From Pirellulales bacterium (GTDB taxonomy: Bacteria > Planctomycetota > Planctomycetia > Pirellulales > JACPPG01), in assembly GCA_035546535.1 (NCBI GenBank), contig DASZWQ010000060.1, positions 1 through 64,000 on the forward strand: a stretch of 64,000 nucleotides of DNA. Direction: 5' to 3'. Below are positions 35,466 through 44,407 of this stretch, one piece after another. Made by a program: the position numbers and the translations under genes. The notes under the pieces are model-generated. The model did no database searches. It was not told the origin of the DNA and saw nothing but the letters and a program-made list of their open reading frames with translations. Within the stretch, counting starts at the first letter, position 1. Each line of letters opens with the position of its first letter.

Positions 35466-36848
35466 ATGGGTATCCCGCAGGTCGTTATCGTCGGACGCCC
35501 CAACGTGGGCAAGTCGAGCCTTTTCAATTGGCTCGTCGGCAAGCGGCTGGCCATTGTCGACAACATGGCCGGCGTCACGCGCGACCGCATGAGCTTCCTG
35601 ATGTGCGTCGAAAACCGCTACTTCGAGCTGGTCGATACCGGCGGGATGGGCGTCGAGGACGCCGACAATCTCACGGCCGACATCGAGCAACAGATCGAGA
35701 CGGCGCTCGAATCAGCCAGCGTGGTTCTCTTCGTCGTCGACTCGCGGACGGGGGTCGCGCCGCTGGATCAAGAGGTCTCCAAACGGCTGCGCTACGTCGA
35801 CGTGCCGATTTTGTGCGTGGCCAATAAGACCGACGCCCCCAGCATGGACAACCTGGCCGACGAGTTTTATCGCCTCGGTCGCGGCAAAATCATCGCCGTG
35901 AGCGCCAAGGAGAATCGCGGCCGGCAGGAATTGCTCGACGCCATCGTCGAACGCTTGCCTGAGGAAAGCTCGCTGGCGCCGCCGCCGGAAGAAGCGATCA
36001 TGAAGGTGGCCATCGTCGGCCGCCGCAACACCGGCAAGAGCACCTTCGTGAATTCGCTGGCGCAGGCCGAACGGATGATCGTCAGCGAGGTGCCCGGCAC
36101 CACGCGCGACAGCGTGGACGTGCGCTTCGAGCTCGATGGCAAGGCTTTCATCGCCATCGATACGCCCGGACTGCGCCGCCGCAAGAGCATCACGACCGAC
36201 ATCGATTTCTACAGTACCCACCGGGCGCAGCGCAGCATTCGTCGCGCGGACATGGTGTTCTTGTTCTTCGACGCCACGCAACCGATCAGCAAGGTCGACA
36301 AGCAACTCGGCGACTACATCAGCGAGAATTACAAGCCGTGCGTGTTCGTGGTGAACAAGTGGGACCTGCTGGTGGGCAGCATGCCCACCGAAAAATGGGT
36401 AACCTATTTGCGCGACACATTCCGTATCATGTGGCACGTGCCGATCGCCTTCATCACGGGCCAGACGGGCAAGAACGTCAAGGCACTGTTGAACCACGGC
36501 CAGGCGTTGTTCAAGCAGTCGCAGGAGCGCGTCTCGACGGCCGAGCTGAACAAGCTGGTGCGTGCGGCCGTGGAGGCGAATCCTCCGCCGCTGGCACAGC
36601 AGCGCCGACCAAAGATCTATTACGGCACACAAGTGGGCATTCAGCCGCCGACGATCGTGCTGTTCTGCAATGAGCCTCGCCTGTTCAAGACCCCCTATCG
36701 CCGTTACCTGCTGGGTGTGTTCCGCGATCACCTGCCGTTCGCCGAAGTGCCGATCAAGCTCTATTTGCGCCGCAGCGAAGAAGGGAGCGGCGAAGGCAGC
36801 AGCGGCGCGGACGAGGAATTCGACGCCAGTGCCGCGCAGGAAGATTGA
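35466..36848 (+). CDS. der: Ribosome-assembly GTPase Der (EngA)
   Basis: A protein of 460 residues with two tandem GTPase domains and a KH-like C-terminal domain. G1 of domain 1 is GRPNVGKSSLFN (about 8-19) and its switch area has DTGGMG. Domain 2 starts near 178 with GRRNTGKSTFVN, has DTPGLRRRKSI and NKWD. The KH-like end runs from about 350, with a basic/acidic tail. The protein acts in 50S subunit assembly. The start at ATG 35466 is directly at the conserved sequence. Confidence 0.95.
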   Translation: MGIPQVVIVGRPNVGKSSLFNWLVGKRLAIVDNMAGVTRDRMSFLMCVENRYFELVDTGGMGVEDADNLTADIEQQIETALESASVVLFVVDSRTGVAPLDQEVSKRLRYVDVPILCVANKTDAPSMDNLADEFYRLGRGKIIAVSAKENRGRQELLDAIVERLPEESSLAPPPEEAIMKVAIVGRRNTGKSTFVNSLAQAERMIVSEVPGTTRDSVDVRFELDGKAFIAIDTPGLRRRKSITTDIDFYSTHRAQRSIRRADMVFLFFDATQPISKVDKQLGDYISENYKPCVFVVNKWDLLVGSMPTEKWVTYLRDTFRIMWHVPIAFITGQTGKNVKALLNHGQALFKQSQERVSTAELNKLVRAAVEANPPPLAQQRRPKIYYGTQVGIQPPTIVLFCNEPRLFKTPYRRYLLGVFRDHLPFAEVPIKLYLRRSEEGSGEGSSGADEEFDASAAQED

Positions 36849-36885
36849 ACGGCCGCAGCTCGCGTCGCGGTGTCTCTCGAAAACC

Positions 36886-37386
36886 CTAGTCGTCGCCGAA
36901 GTTGATGTTCGCCGGCTTGGGATCGACGTAATAGATGCCCAGAGCTTGTAGAGCGGCCAGCACGCGCAATACTTCCGGCCAGCGACGTCCGAACAGCTCG
37001 CGCCCTTCGGCGTGCATGGTTTGTCGAAGCGGTTCGTCGGACCAATAAGGGGGCGGATGGTCGAAATAGACCTTTCCAAAGTCCAATACATACGGCGGCT
37101 GTACGATGGTCATTTCGACGGCCATAATCGAGTCGTCGAAATCGACGAGCCGCGGGACAGCTAGCCCGCGTATCTCGTGGATTCCTGCATTACCGAGCCT
37201 GCGGTAGCAGGCCAACTCGTTATCGTATCCTTTGCAATGTTCGAACAGTTTGAGCGCGGACGCGCGCGACGTCGCCCAAACAGTGCCATCGGTTCCGTGC
37301 CCTAGCTTCCCTTTTTCCTCGAGCTCGATTCGTTTAGACTTGGCATAGTGATGTGCCCGCGCCAACGGATCATGGCTTTCTGACAT
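36886..37386 (-). CDS. Small kinase-like protein (unknown)
   Basis: A protein of 166 residues. It has pieces of a protein-kinase or phosphotransferase fold: GKLGHGTDGTVWATSRASALKLF (about 27-49, glycine loop and Lys), a hinge-like stretch MAVEMTIVQPPYVLDF, and YYVDPKPANINFGDD at the very end, which mimics the catalytic loop D-x-K-P-x-N. The protein stops there, so the DFG loop and C-lobe are missing. Such short forms occur in planctomycetes, so this may be a complete small protein and not a fragment. Its start codon overlaps that of the divergent gene next to it. Confidence 0.6.
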   Translation of the reverse strand: MSESHDPLARAHHYAKSKRIELEEKGKLGHGTDGTVWATSRASALKLFEHCKGYDNELACYRRLGNAGIHEIRGLAVPRLVDFDDSIMAVEMTIVQPPYVLDFGKVYFDHPPPYWSDEPLRQTMHAEGRELFGRRWPEVLRVLAALQALGIYYVDPKPANINFGDD

Positions 37387-37615
37387 GGCAACCTACGCCG
37401 GATATTCTGCAGAAGTCTCGTTACGCCTGATTGTTAACGGGCAAACACTGGTCCTTTCTCAAGTCGGCCCGGCGGATTTTGTGGTGCGCGCGCCGTGCGA
37501 CTCGATCGCGGAAAGCTGTGACGCGGAGCTTGTCATATCGGTCGACGGCAACGTGAAGGCCCGGCATGTCTTTCTGCCGCAGGGTGTGCAGGCTGGCCTC
37601 GTCCCGTACATTTGA
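37385..37615 (+). CDS. Small beta-rich protein divergent from the kinase-like gene (unknown)
   Basis: A protein of 76 residues, MATYAGYSAEVSLRLIVNGQ onward, with repeated beta-strand patterns (SLRLIVNGQTLVLSQVGP, then ELVISVDGNVKARHVFLP). No signal peptide or known domain is seen. The ATG (37385-37387) shares two bases with the ATG of the minus-strand kinase-like gene (37384-37386), and no strong Shine-Dalgarno is visible for either. The two genes may be a functional pair. Confidence 0.6.
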   Translation: MATYAGYSAEVSLRLIVNGQTLVLSQVGPADFVVRAPCDSIAESCDAELVISVDGNVKARHVFLPQGVQAGLVPYI

Positions 37616-37693
37616 GCAGACGACGGCATGGCGTCACAACGCCATGTTCCGACTGCGGTGAGGCCGGGTTACCCTCCAGCAAAGGATTCTGCC

Positions 37694-38803
37694 TTGATCG
37701 TCGGCGTGCCCAAGGAAATCAAACGCGACGAATATCGCGTGGCGCTGTTGCCCGTCGGCGTCGAAGAGTTAACCCGCGCCAACCATCAGGTGCTGGTCGA
37801 AAAGGGCGCGGGCCTGGGCTCGGGCATCCCTGACGATCGCTATGTCGAACAAGGCGCCACGATGATCGACGGCCCGGCGGAGCTGTTCGCCGCGGCCGAC
37901 ATGATCATGAAGGTGAAGGAGCCGCTACCGGCCGAATGGCCGTTGTTGCGGCGCGGTCAGATTGTCTTCACCTATTTTCATTTCGCCGCGGATCGCAAAT
38001 TGACCGAAGCGGTGCTGGCCAGCGGATGCACCGCCGTGGCGTACGAAACGCTGCGCGACGATGCAGGCCGGCTGCCACTTTTGACGCCGATGAGCGAAGT
38101 CGCCGGCCGCATGAGCATTCAAGAGGGGGCCAAATACCTCGAACGCCCGCAAATGGGACGAGGCATTCTGCTCGGCGGCGTGCCTGGCGTGGCGCCGGCC
38201 AATATCACGATACTCGGCGGCGGCGTCGTCGGGGCGAACGCCGCCAAGGTGGCCGCAGGATTCGGCGCGAATATCGGCCTCTTGGACATCAACATGGAGC
38301 GGTTGCGATATCTCGACGACATCATGCCCGCCAACGTCGACTGTTTGTTCAGCGATCGCCACACGATTCGCGACCAACTGTCGCGTGCCGACCTGGTGAT
38401 CGGCGCCGTGCTGATTCCCGGCGCCCGCGCCCCCATGCTCATCGAAGAGAACGATCTAAAACTAATGCAACCGGGCAGTGTGATCATCGATGTGGCGATC
38501 GATCAGGGAGGTTGCGTCGGTACCAGCCGACCAACGACGCATAGCGAGCCGACGTTCGTCGTCGAGGGCGTCGTCCATTATTGCGTCACCAACATGCCAG
38601 GCGCCGTCGGCCGCACGAGCACCTATGCCCTGTGCAACGTCACGCTTCCGTGGGCCCTGCTGATCGCGCGGCATGGCATCAGCGAGGCGGCACACCGCTT
38701 CGCGCCGATCGCCCGGGCCATCAATATCACCGACGGCGTGGTCACCAACCGCGCCGTGGCCGACACGTTTGGGTTCGAGTTGGATCTGCGCTACGACCGC
38801 TGA
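37694..38803 (+). CDS. ald: Alanine dehydrogenase
   Basis: A protein of 369 residues from TTG 37694, chosen because it begins exactly at the conserved MIVGVPKEIK and has AAAGGA 7 nt upstream; family members have about 371 residues. Conserved Arg15, Lys75 (VKEP) and His96 (YFHFA) are at their usual places. The NAD-binding Rossmann segment is ITILGGGVVGANAAKVAAGFGA. It interconverts alanine and pyruvate plus ammonia, linking carbon and nitrogen. It lies 16 nt upstream of mtnA on the same strand. Confidence 0.93.
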   Translation: MIVGVPKEIKRDEYRVALLPVGVEELTRANHQVLVEKGAGLGSGIPDDRYVEQGATMIDGPAELFAAADMIMKVKEPLPAEWPLLRRGQIVFTYFHFAADRKLTEAVLASGCTAVAYETLRDDAGRLPLLTPMSEVAGRMSIQEGAKYLERPQMGRGILLGGVPGVAPANITILGGGVVGANAAKVAAGFGANIGLLDINMERLRYLDDIMPANVDCLFSDRHTIRDQLSRADLVIGAVLIPGARAPMLIEENDLKLMQPGSVIIDVAIDQGGCVGTSRPTTHSEPTFVVEGVVHYCVTNMPGAVGRTSTYALCNVTLPWALLIARHGISEAAHRFAPIARAINITDGVVTNRAVADTFGFELDLRYDR

Positions 38804-38819
38804 GAGGAATGGAGTTCCC

Positions 38820-39893
38820 ATGCCGGTGCATGAACAACATGCCGCGCTCGCGACGCTGCACTGGATCGGCGAGACCGACGGTCATTTGAAGCTGATCGAC
38901 CAGACGCTGCTGCCCCTTGAGCTTTGCGAAATCGACTGCCGTGACGTCGAGACCGTGTTCGAGGCGATTCGTTCGCTGCGAGTACGCGGCGCGCCGGCGA
39001 TAGGTGTTGCCGCGGCGTACGGAATGGTCATTGGCGCGCAACAGGCCGCCGCCGGCCATGCAGACCAGTTCTTCGAAGCCTTGAACTTTGCCGCCGAGCG
39101 CCTGGCCACCAGCCGGCCGACGGCGGTGAATCTGTTCTGGGCCATCGAACGTATGCGCCGCGTGGCGGATGACGCGCGCATTGAATCCCTCTCGCCGGCT
39201 GACACGATGGCGCGCTTGCTGGCCGAAGCCCGCGCGATTCACGAAGAGGATCGGGCCATGTGCCGGGCCATCGGCCGCTTCGGCCAGGAACTGCTCGAAG
39301 ACGGTCAGGGCGTGCTCACGCACTGCAACGCCGGCGGTCTGGCCACGAGCGACTACGGCACGGCGCTCGCGTTATTCTTCGCTGCGCAGGAAGCAGGCAA
39401 ACGCTTGCACGTGTACGCTGATGAGACGCGCCCGCTCCTGCAAGGGGCCCGTCTGACGGCGTGGGAGCTGCACAACCGCGGCATCGCCGTCACTTTGATC
39501 TGCGATTCGATGGCCGCTCAAGTCATGCGCGAAGGACGCGTGCAGGCGGTCGTGACCGGCGCGGACCGGATCGCCGCCAACGGCGATACGGCAAACAAGA
39601 TCGGCACCTACGGCGTGGCGCTTTTGGCCGCGGCACACGATATTCCGTTCTATGTCGCGGCACCGACCAACACCTTCGACCTGTCACTGTCCGAAGGGAG
39701 CCAGATTCCGATCGAAGAGCGCAGCGCGATTGAAATCACCCACGGCTTCGGCCGGCAGACCGCGCCCGAGGGGGTGAAGGTCTATAACCCGGCGTTCGAC
39801 GTGACCCCGGCGCGGCTCATCAAAGCCATCGTCTGCGAGCGCGGCGTGATCGAACCAGTGACGCGCGAAACCATTGCGTCGATCGTCGGGTAA
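38820..39893 (+). CDS. mtnA: S-methyl-5-thioribose-1-phosphate isomerase
   Basis: A protein of 357 residues from ATG 38820, with GGAG 7 nt upstream. It has RVRGAPAIGVAAAYG (55-69), the catalytic Cys169 in THCNAGGLAT and the catalytic Asp249 in TGADRIAANGDTANKIGTY. It converts methylthioribose-1-phosphate to methylthioribulose-1-phosphate in methionine salvage. It starts 16 nt after ald, so the two may be co-transcribed; other methionine-salvage genes are not adjacent. Confidence 0.93.
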   Translation: MPVHEQHAALATLHWIGETDGHLKLIDQTLLPLELCEIDCRDVETVFEAIRSLRVRGAPAIGVAAAYGMVIGAQQAAAGHADQFFEALNFAAERLATSRPTAVNLFWAIERMRRVADDARIESLSPADTMARLLAEARAIHEEDRAMCRAIGRFGQELLEDGQGVLTHCNAGGLATSDYGTALALFFAAQEAGKRLHVYADETRPLLQGARLTAWELHNRGIAVTLICDSMAAQVMREGRVQAVVTGADRIAANGDTANKIGTYGVALLAAAHDIPFYVAAPTNTFDLSLSEGSQIPIEERSAIEITHGFGRQTAPEGVKVYNPAFDVTPARLIKAIVCERGVIEPVTRETIASIVG

Positions 39894-40070
39894 ACATCGT
39901 GGTCGGTTCGTCGCGTTCAATCCCATTCGGGTGCAACTGGCGGTTCGCCGACCAGCGCCGGACTAAGCCGAGGTATCAAGCCGCTTGCCACCGCGGTGCC
40001 TCCGGCCAACAATGTAAGGCCACTCTGCTCCCGGCGGCCGCCGTCGCCACAACGTTGTTCGTCTGCAAGG

Positions 40071-40961
40071 ATGGTCCGCGTGCTGGTCGAAACCCGAGCG
40101 CTCTCGAAAATCTACGGCCCCAAGACGGCGCTGGACCATTGCGACCTGGATATCCCGCAGGGCGAGGTTCTGGGCCTCCTCGGGCCCAATGGCGCCGGCA
40201 AGACGACGCTATTGCGCCTGCTGATGGGCTATCTGCGGCCAAGCGCGGGCCGGGCCACGATCGACGGTCTTGATTGCTACCGCGACAGCGTGGCCGTGCA
40301 TCATCGCGTGGCGTATCTGCCGGGCGACGCGCGACTATTCGGCCAGATGCGCGGCCGTGACGTGCTGCGGTTCTTTTGCGAAGTGCGGCGCGAATCGAAT
40401 CTCAGCCGAGCGGTTGCCTTCGCCGAACGCTTGGAGCTCGACCTGTCAGGCCAGGTCTCTTCGTTCTCGACGGGCATGCGGCAGAAGCTGGCGTTGGCTG
40501 CCGTGCTGGCCGCGGATACGCCGCTGTTGATCCTCGACGAACCGACAGCCAATCTCGACCCCACCGTGCGCAGCGACGTCGTGGCGATTGTTCGCGAATC
40601 GCAACAAGCCGGACGGACCGTGATTTTTTCCTCGCACGTGCTCGATGAAGTCGAAGATGCCTGCAGCCGCGTTTGCATCTTGCGCAAAGGGAAAGTGGTA
40701 CACACACAAGTGATGAGCGAGCTGAGACAGCAGCATCGCATCACGGCGCGGCTGACGGCCGCCTTGCCCCCCGTGCCCGCGCGATTGGCCGGCGAGATTC
40801 AGGTGTTTTACGATGGGCCGGACGCGGTGCGCATCGAAACGCCCGGCGAGCTTTCGCCGCTGCTGGGATGGTTGGCGACGCTGCCGCTGGCCGAGGTGCG
40901 GATCGAGCCGTTCCGCTTGCGCTCAATCTACGACCGCTTTCACGGGGCCGAGGTGCAGTGA
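40071..40961 (+). CDS. ABC transporter ATP-binding protein
   Basis: A protein of 296 residues. Walker A is GPNGAGKTTLLRLL (about 38-51), the signature is a variant SSFSTGMRQKLALA (about 134-147) and Walker B is LLILDEPTANLDP (about 157-169), with SSHVLDEVE after it. The pattern is of the CcmA/NatA-type exporters or lipid/antibiotic pumps. The ATG 40071 is close to the conserved start but has only a weak ribosome site. Its TGA stop overlaps the ATG of the next gene (TGATG). Confidence 0.88.
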   Translation: MVRVLVETRALSKIYGPKTALDHCDLDIPQGEVLGLLGPNGAGKTTLLRLLMGYLRPSAGRATIDGLDCYRDSVAVHHRVAYLPGDARLFGQMRGRDVLRFFCEVRRESNLSRAVAFAERLELDLSGQVSSFSTGMRQKLALAAVLAADTPLLILDEPTANLDPTVRSDVVAIVRESQQAGRTVIFSSHVLDEVEDACSRVCILRKGKVVHTQVMSELRQQHRITARLTAALPPVPARLAGEIQVFYDGPDAVRIETPGELSPLLGWLATLPLAEVRIEPFRLRSIYDRFHGAEVQ

Positions 40962-41788
40962 TGTTCAACAAGGCCCTGTGGCGCAAAGCGATCGGCGATG
41001 CGCGGCTGTTGCTTTTGTTTCTGACGGCTCTTTTGTTTGGATTCAACTGGCTGTTCGTGTACTTGTCGAGCTTGATTGAGTTGGGGCCGTTGGCCGTTTT
41101 CCTGCAGACGCTGCCGCCGGCGTTCGAAAAGCTGGGGGGAGTTCCTTTTGCTAGCGTGGCCACGCCCGTCGGTCGCATCTCGGCGGCCTATGTCGATCCG
41201 GTCGTATTGTTTGCGACCACGATCTGGGCCGTAGGGCGTGGATCGGACGCGGTCAGCGGCGAAATTGGGCGCGGCACGATGGAGATGCTGATCGCGCAGC
41301 CGGTGCGCCGCTTATCGGTCCTAGCGACACAGGCGCTCGTCACCACGCTCGGCTCGGCCGTCCTGGCCACGGCAGTGCTGGTGGGAACCGGCATGGGTTT
41401 GGCCACGGTGTCGCTCGGAGAGCCCGTCGACTGGCATGCGTTCGTGCCCGGCGCCGTGAACCTGTTCGCCATGATGTTCTTCCTGTCGGGCGTGAGCACG
41501 GTGTTGTCATCTGCGGATAATTACCGCTGGCGCACGATCGGCCTGGTCGGCGGTTTCTACGTCGTACAGTTGGTATTCAAGGTCATTGGCCGCCTGGTGG
41601 ACGGGTTTTCGTGGCTGATGTACTGCACGTTCGCCACGGCGTGCGAGCCCCAGGCATTGGTGATCGATTTCGACCAGGCATGGTCCCAATCGCTTCGTTA
41701 TGACGGGGTGCTGATCGGCATCGGTCTGGCCTGTTATGCCGTGGCCGCGGCGATCTTCTGTCACCGCGATTTACCAGCGCCGCTATAA
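40961..41788 (+). CDS. ABC-2-type permease
   Basis: A protein of 275 residues, coupled to the ATPase gene by a TGATG overlap. Six or so transmembrane segments are visible, for example LLLLFLTALLFGFNWLFVYL (about 17-36), and later GSAVLATAVLVGTGMGLATV and VNLFAMMFFLSGVSTVLS. The segment GEIGRGTMEMLIAQPVRR is the ABC-2 family's cytoplasmic loop (often E-R-x-x-G-T-L/M-x-x-L-L). With the ATPase it would form one exporter; the cargo is unknown. Confidence 0.85.
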   Translation: MFNKALWRKAIGDARLLLLFLTALLFGFNWLFVYLSSLIELGPLAVFLQTLPPAFEKLGGVPFASVATPVGRISAAYVDPVVLFATTIWAVGRGSDAVSGEIGRGTMEMLIAQPVRRLSVLATQALVTTLGSAVLATAVLVGTGMGLATVSLGEPVDWHAFVPGAVNLFAMMFFLSGVSTVLSSADNYRWRTIGLVGGFYVVQLVFKVIGRLVDGFSWLMYCTFATACEPQALVIDFDQAWSQSLRYDGVLIGIGLACYAVAAAIFCHRDLPAPL

Positions 41789-41923
41789 CACGCTGTCACG
41801 CCGGCATTTAGGTCGGACGACTCGGATAGCGTCAAACGGCGATTCTGGGCATAATAGGGACTGGAACACCTTGGGGCTGTGCCAGGGACGGTCACAGAAT
41901 TGCCAATCGAGGGAGTTATCATC

Positions 41924-43546
41924 ATGCGTTCGCTCTTTCCCGCCGCGGGCCTTCTAGCACTGCTGATCCTTGCGGCCACGGGCGCTGCCCAAGACGCCAA
42001 GGAAGATGGGCAGGAAGACCTCGATCGCGCCATCGAGGCCAAGCTCTCCGCTCACAGCATTCGCGAATTGAATTCGGTCATCAGCCTCTCGGAAAGCGCT
42101 CTCGACAAGGGACTGAGCGAAAAGAACCAGGCCTTTGCCAGGCAACTGCTGGCCGCGGCACTGGTCGAACGCGGCTCGGCCATTTGCGAAATGATCTTCG
42201 GCCGCGGCGCGCCTCCGCCGCAATGGCCGCAGATGCGGCAAATCGGGCTGGCCGATCTGGAGCGGGCCCTGCAGTATGATCCGGCCCTGGCCGACGCCCA
42301 CTTGCTGGTCGCGCGGCTGCAGACACTGCCCGGCGGCGACCGCAAGCGCGCCATGACCGCGATTAACGAGCTCGTAAAGCTCACCGCCGACGAACCGGAA
42401 AAGCAATCCGAGGCCCTGGTGCTGCGCAGCAGCTTGCAGGAATCACCGCAGGATGGGCTCGCCGATCTGGACAACGCCGTCAAATTGTCGCCCAAGAACG
42501 CCAAAACGTTGCGCACGCGCGGCGCTATGAAAGTGGCGCTCAAGGACACCGAGGGCGCGGTTGCGGACTTCAACGCTGCTTTGGAGCTCGAGCCCGAGGA
42601 CGCTTCAACCTATGAGGCCAAGGGGCTCACGCTGGCCACCGAGGAAAAGTGGGACGAGGCGCGCGAAGCGCTCGATCACGCCTTGAAACTCTCGCCCGGC
42701 TCGGCCGAAATCCTGCTGCAGCGCGGACGGATTAACGTGATGTCAGGCAAGAACGAAGCCGGCCTGGCGGACTTCAGCGAAATCCTCCGCACTGATCCCG
42801 ACAATGTCCCCGCCCTGCTGCTGCGGGCCGAGGCCGCCATCCCCGATCATCTGGACGAGGCTCTGGAAGACCTCAACCGGGCGCTCGATCTGCGGCCCGG
42901 CCTGGTGCCGGCACTTCGTCAGCGGGCATCGCTCTTGGCCCACGCCAAGAAATTCACAGCGGCCGTGAGTGACCTTGAACTTGCCCGCAAGCTCGAGCCC
43001 GACGATCAGGCGTCGTCGCTGCAACTCGCTGCGGTACACGTCGTCGAAGGCAAAACCGATGATGCCCTGCGCATCTACGATGAAATCATTGAAGCCGATC
43101 CGAAGAATTGGATGGCCTACCGCGGCCGCGGCGATCTGTATCTCACCACCGGCAAGCATCGCGAAGCGATCGCCGACCTGGAAAAAGCGCTCGGCTTGAA
43201 CGCTGACGACAGTGGCATCCTTAACAATCTCGCCTGGGTCCTGGCCACCAGTCCGGAAGAATCGCTGCGCGACGGCAAGCGCGCGATCGAACTGGCGAAG
43301 CGTGCCTGCGACGTCACCGAGTACAAGCAGCCGCACATTCTCAGCACGCTGGCCGCCGGCTACGCCGAGCTGGGAGATTTCACCACGGCGGTCGAATGGT
43401 CGAAGAAGGCCCTGGAACTCGGCGACGAGACGCAAAAATCGGAATTGGCCAAGGAATTGGAAAGCTACCAGGCATCCAAACCGTGGCGCGAGCTGCAGAC
43501 GGCCGCCACTGACCAGTCGAATCCGGCCGATGGCACGCGACGCTAA
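41924..43546 (+). CDS. Exported TPR-repeat protein
   Basis: A protein of 540 residues from ATG 41924, with GAGGGAG upstream and a signal peptide at 1-22 (AAGLLALLILAATGAAQ). The mature protein is built of tetratricopeptide repeats from about 60 to 510, such as AVADFNAALELEPEDASTYE and AIADLEKALGLNADDSGIL. It should act as a scaffold or binding platform outside the cytoplasm. No catalytic domain is seen. It stands alone between the ABC transporter and an HD-domain gene. Confidence 0.85.
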   Translation: MRSLFPAAGLLALLILAATGAAQDAKEDGQEDLDRAIEAKLSAHSIRELNSVISLSESALDKGLSEKNQAFARQLLAAALVERGSAICEMIFGRGAPPPQWPQMRQIGLADLERALQYDPALADAHLLVARLQTLPGGDRKRAMTAINELVKLTADEPEKQSEALVLRSSLQESPQDGLADLDNAVKLSPKNAKTLRTRGAMKVALKDTEGAVADFNAALELEPEDASTYEAKGLTLATEEKWDEAREALDHALKLSPGSAEILLQRGRINVMSGKNEAGLADFSEILRTDPDNVPALLLRAEAAIPDHLDEALEDLNRALDLRPGLVPALRQRASLLAHAKKFTAAVSDLELARKLEPDDQASSLQLAAVHVVEGKTDDALRIYDEIIEADPKNWMAYRGRGDLYLTTGKHREAIADLEKALGLNADDSGILNNLAWVLATSPEESLRDGKRAIELAKRACDVTEYKQPHILSTLAAGYAELGDFTTAVEWSKKALELGDETQKSELAKELESYQASKPWRELQTAATDQSNPADGTRR

Positions 43547-43634
43547 AGACGGATCACGCGCGGCAGTAGTTCCAACCGCGTCCGCGCCTGTCCTTTGGCC
43601 ATTGCCGGATACGCCGTAACCGCAATCCCCAATC

Positions 43635-44204
43635 GTGAATCGCGACGACGCCTACGCGCTGGTCTGTCAGTACACGGCCAGCGACAGCCTGCGCAAGCAC
43701 ATGCTGGCCGTCGAAGCCGCGATGCGGGCCTATGCTCGACGCTTTGGCGAAGACGAGGAAACGTGGGGCATCGTCGGGCTGTTGCACGACTTCGATTACG
43801 AGCGCTGGCCCAATGCCCCTGATCATCCGCTGGAAGGGGCCAAGATCCTGGCCGGCCTGGGCTATCCGGAGCACGTGATCTATGCAATTAAGTCGCATGC
43901 CGACTATCTGACAGACTGTCCGCGCCAGTCACGACTTGATAAGGCGCTTTACGCTTGTGACGAGCTGGCTGGCTTTGTCGTGGCGGTGGCCATGGTCCGG
44001 CCCGAACGCCTGGCCGGCATGCAGGCCTCGAGCGTGCGCAAGAAGTTGAAAGCAAAGGGTTTTGCGGCGGCCGTCAATCGCGACGATATCCACCGCGGCG
44101 CCGCGGACCTGGGGGTAGATCTCGACGAGCATATGGAATTTGTGATTGGAGCGTTGCAAGGCATTGCCGGAGAGCTTGGCCTGGCCAGTCCCGCTGGCGT
44201 ATAG
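43635..44204 (+). CDS. HD-domain metal-dependent phosphohydrolase
   Basis: A protein of 189 residues from GTG 43635. The HD metal motif is complete at the front: H22 in SLRKHMLAVEAAM, then HD at 51-52 in GLLHDFDYERWP, and KSHADYL later. A conserved acidic residue lies in ALYACDELAGFV. Members of this group hydrolyse nucleotides or similar phosphates; the substrate is not evident. It lies 88 nt after the TPR gene. Confidence 0.82.
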   Translation: MNRDDAYALVCQYTASDSLRKHMLAVEAAMRAYARRFGEDEETWGIVGLLHDFDYERWPNAPDHPLEGAKILAGLGYPEHVIYAIKSHADYLTDCPRQSRLDKALYACDELAGFVVAVAMVRPERLAGMQASSVRKKLKAKGFAAAVNRDDIHRGAADLGVDLDEHMEFVIGALQGIAGELGLASPAGV

Positions 44205-44338
44205 TTCACGGCCGGCGAAGCCATATCCAGGCGGGGCATACGCCGACACATGATTATCGGCCTCACTTCCGTGGCCGTGCTCTTCTCGCTCAGGGCACGG
44301 GTGCCGGATCGTCGAACGTCGAACCGTAAGACGAAATG

Positions 44339-44364
44339 AACCGTGGGAATGGTCTCCCGCGGTT
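44339..44364 (+). promoter_or_regulatory. Hairpin in the pckA leader
   Basis: AACCGTGGGA (44339-44348) pairs with TCCCGCGGTT (44355-44364) over 10 bp with one G-T pair and a 6-nt loop, 43 nt before the pckA start. No long T run follows, so it is not a standard terminator. It could be the end of the HD-gene transcript or a leader structure of pckA. Confidence 0.4.
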
Positions 44365-44407
44365 TAACCCATCCACGCGATCTCAAGAATCTTTAGCGAG
44401 AACTTCC

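Noticed and set aside
35712-37091. 459-codon minus-strand frame over der
   Set aside because: Der is intact on the plus strand with both GTPase domains, so the long antisense frame is incidental.
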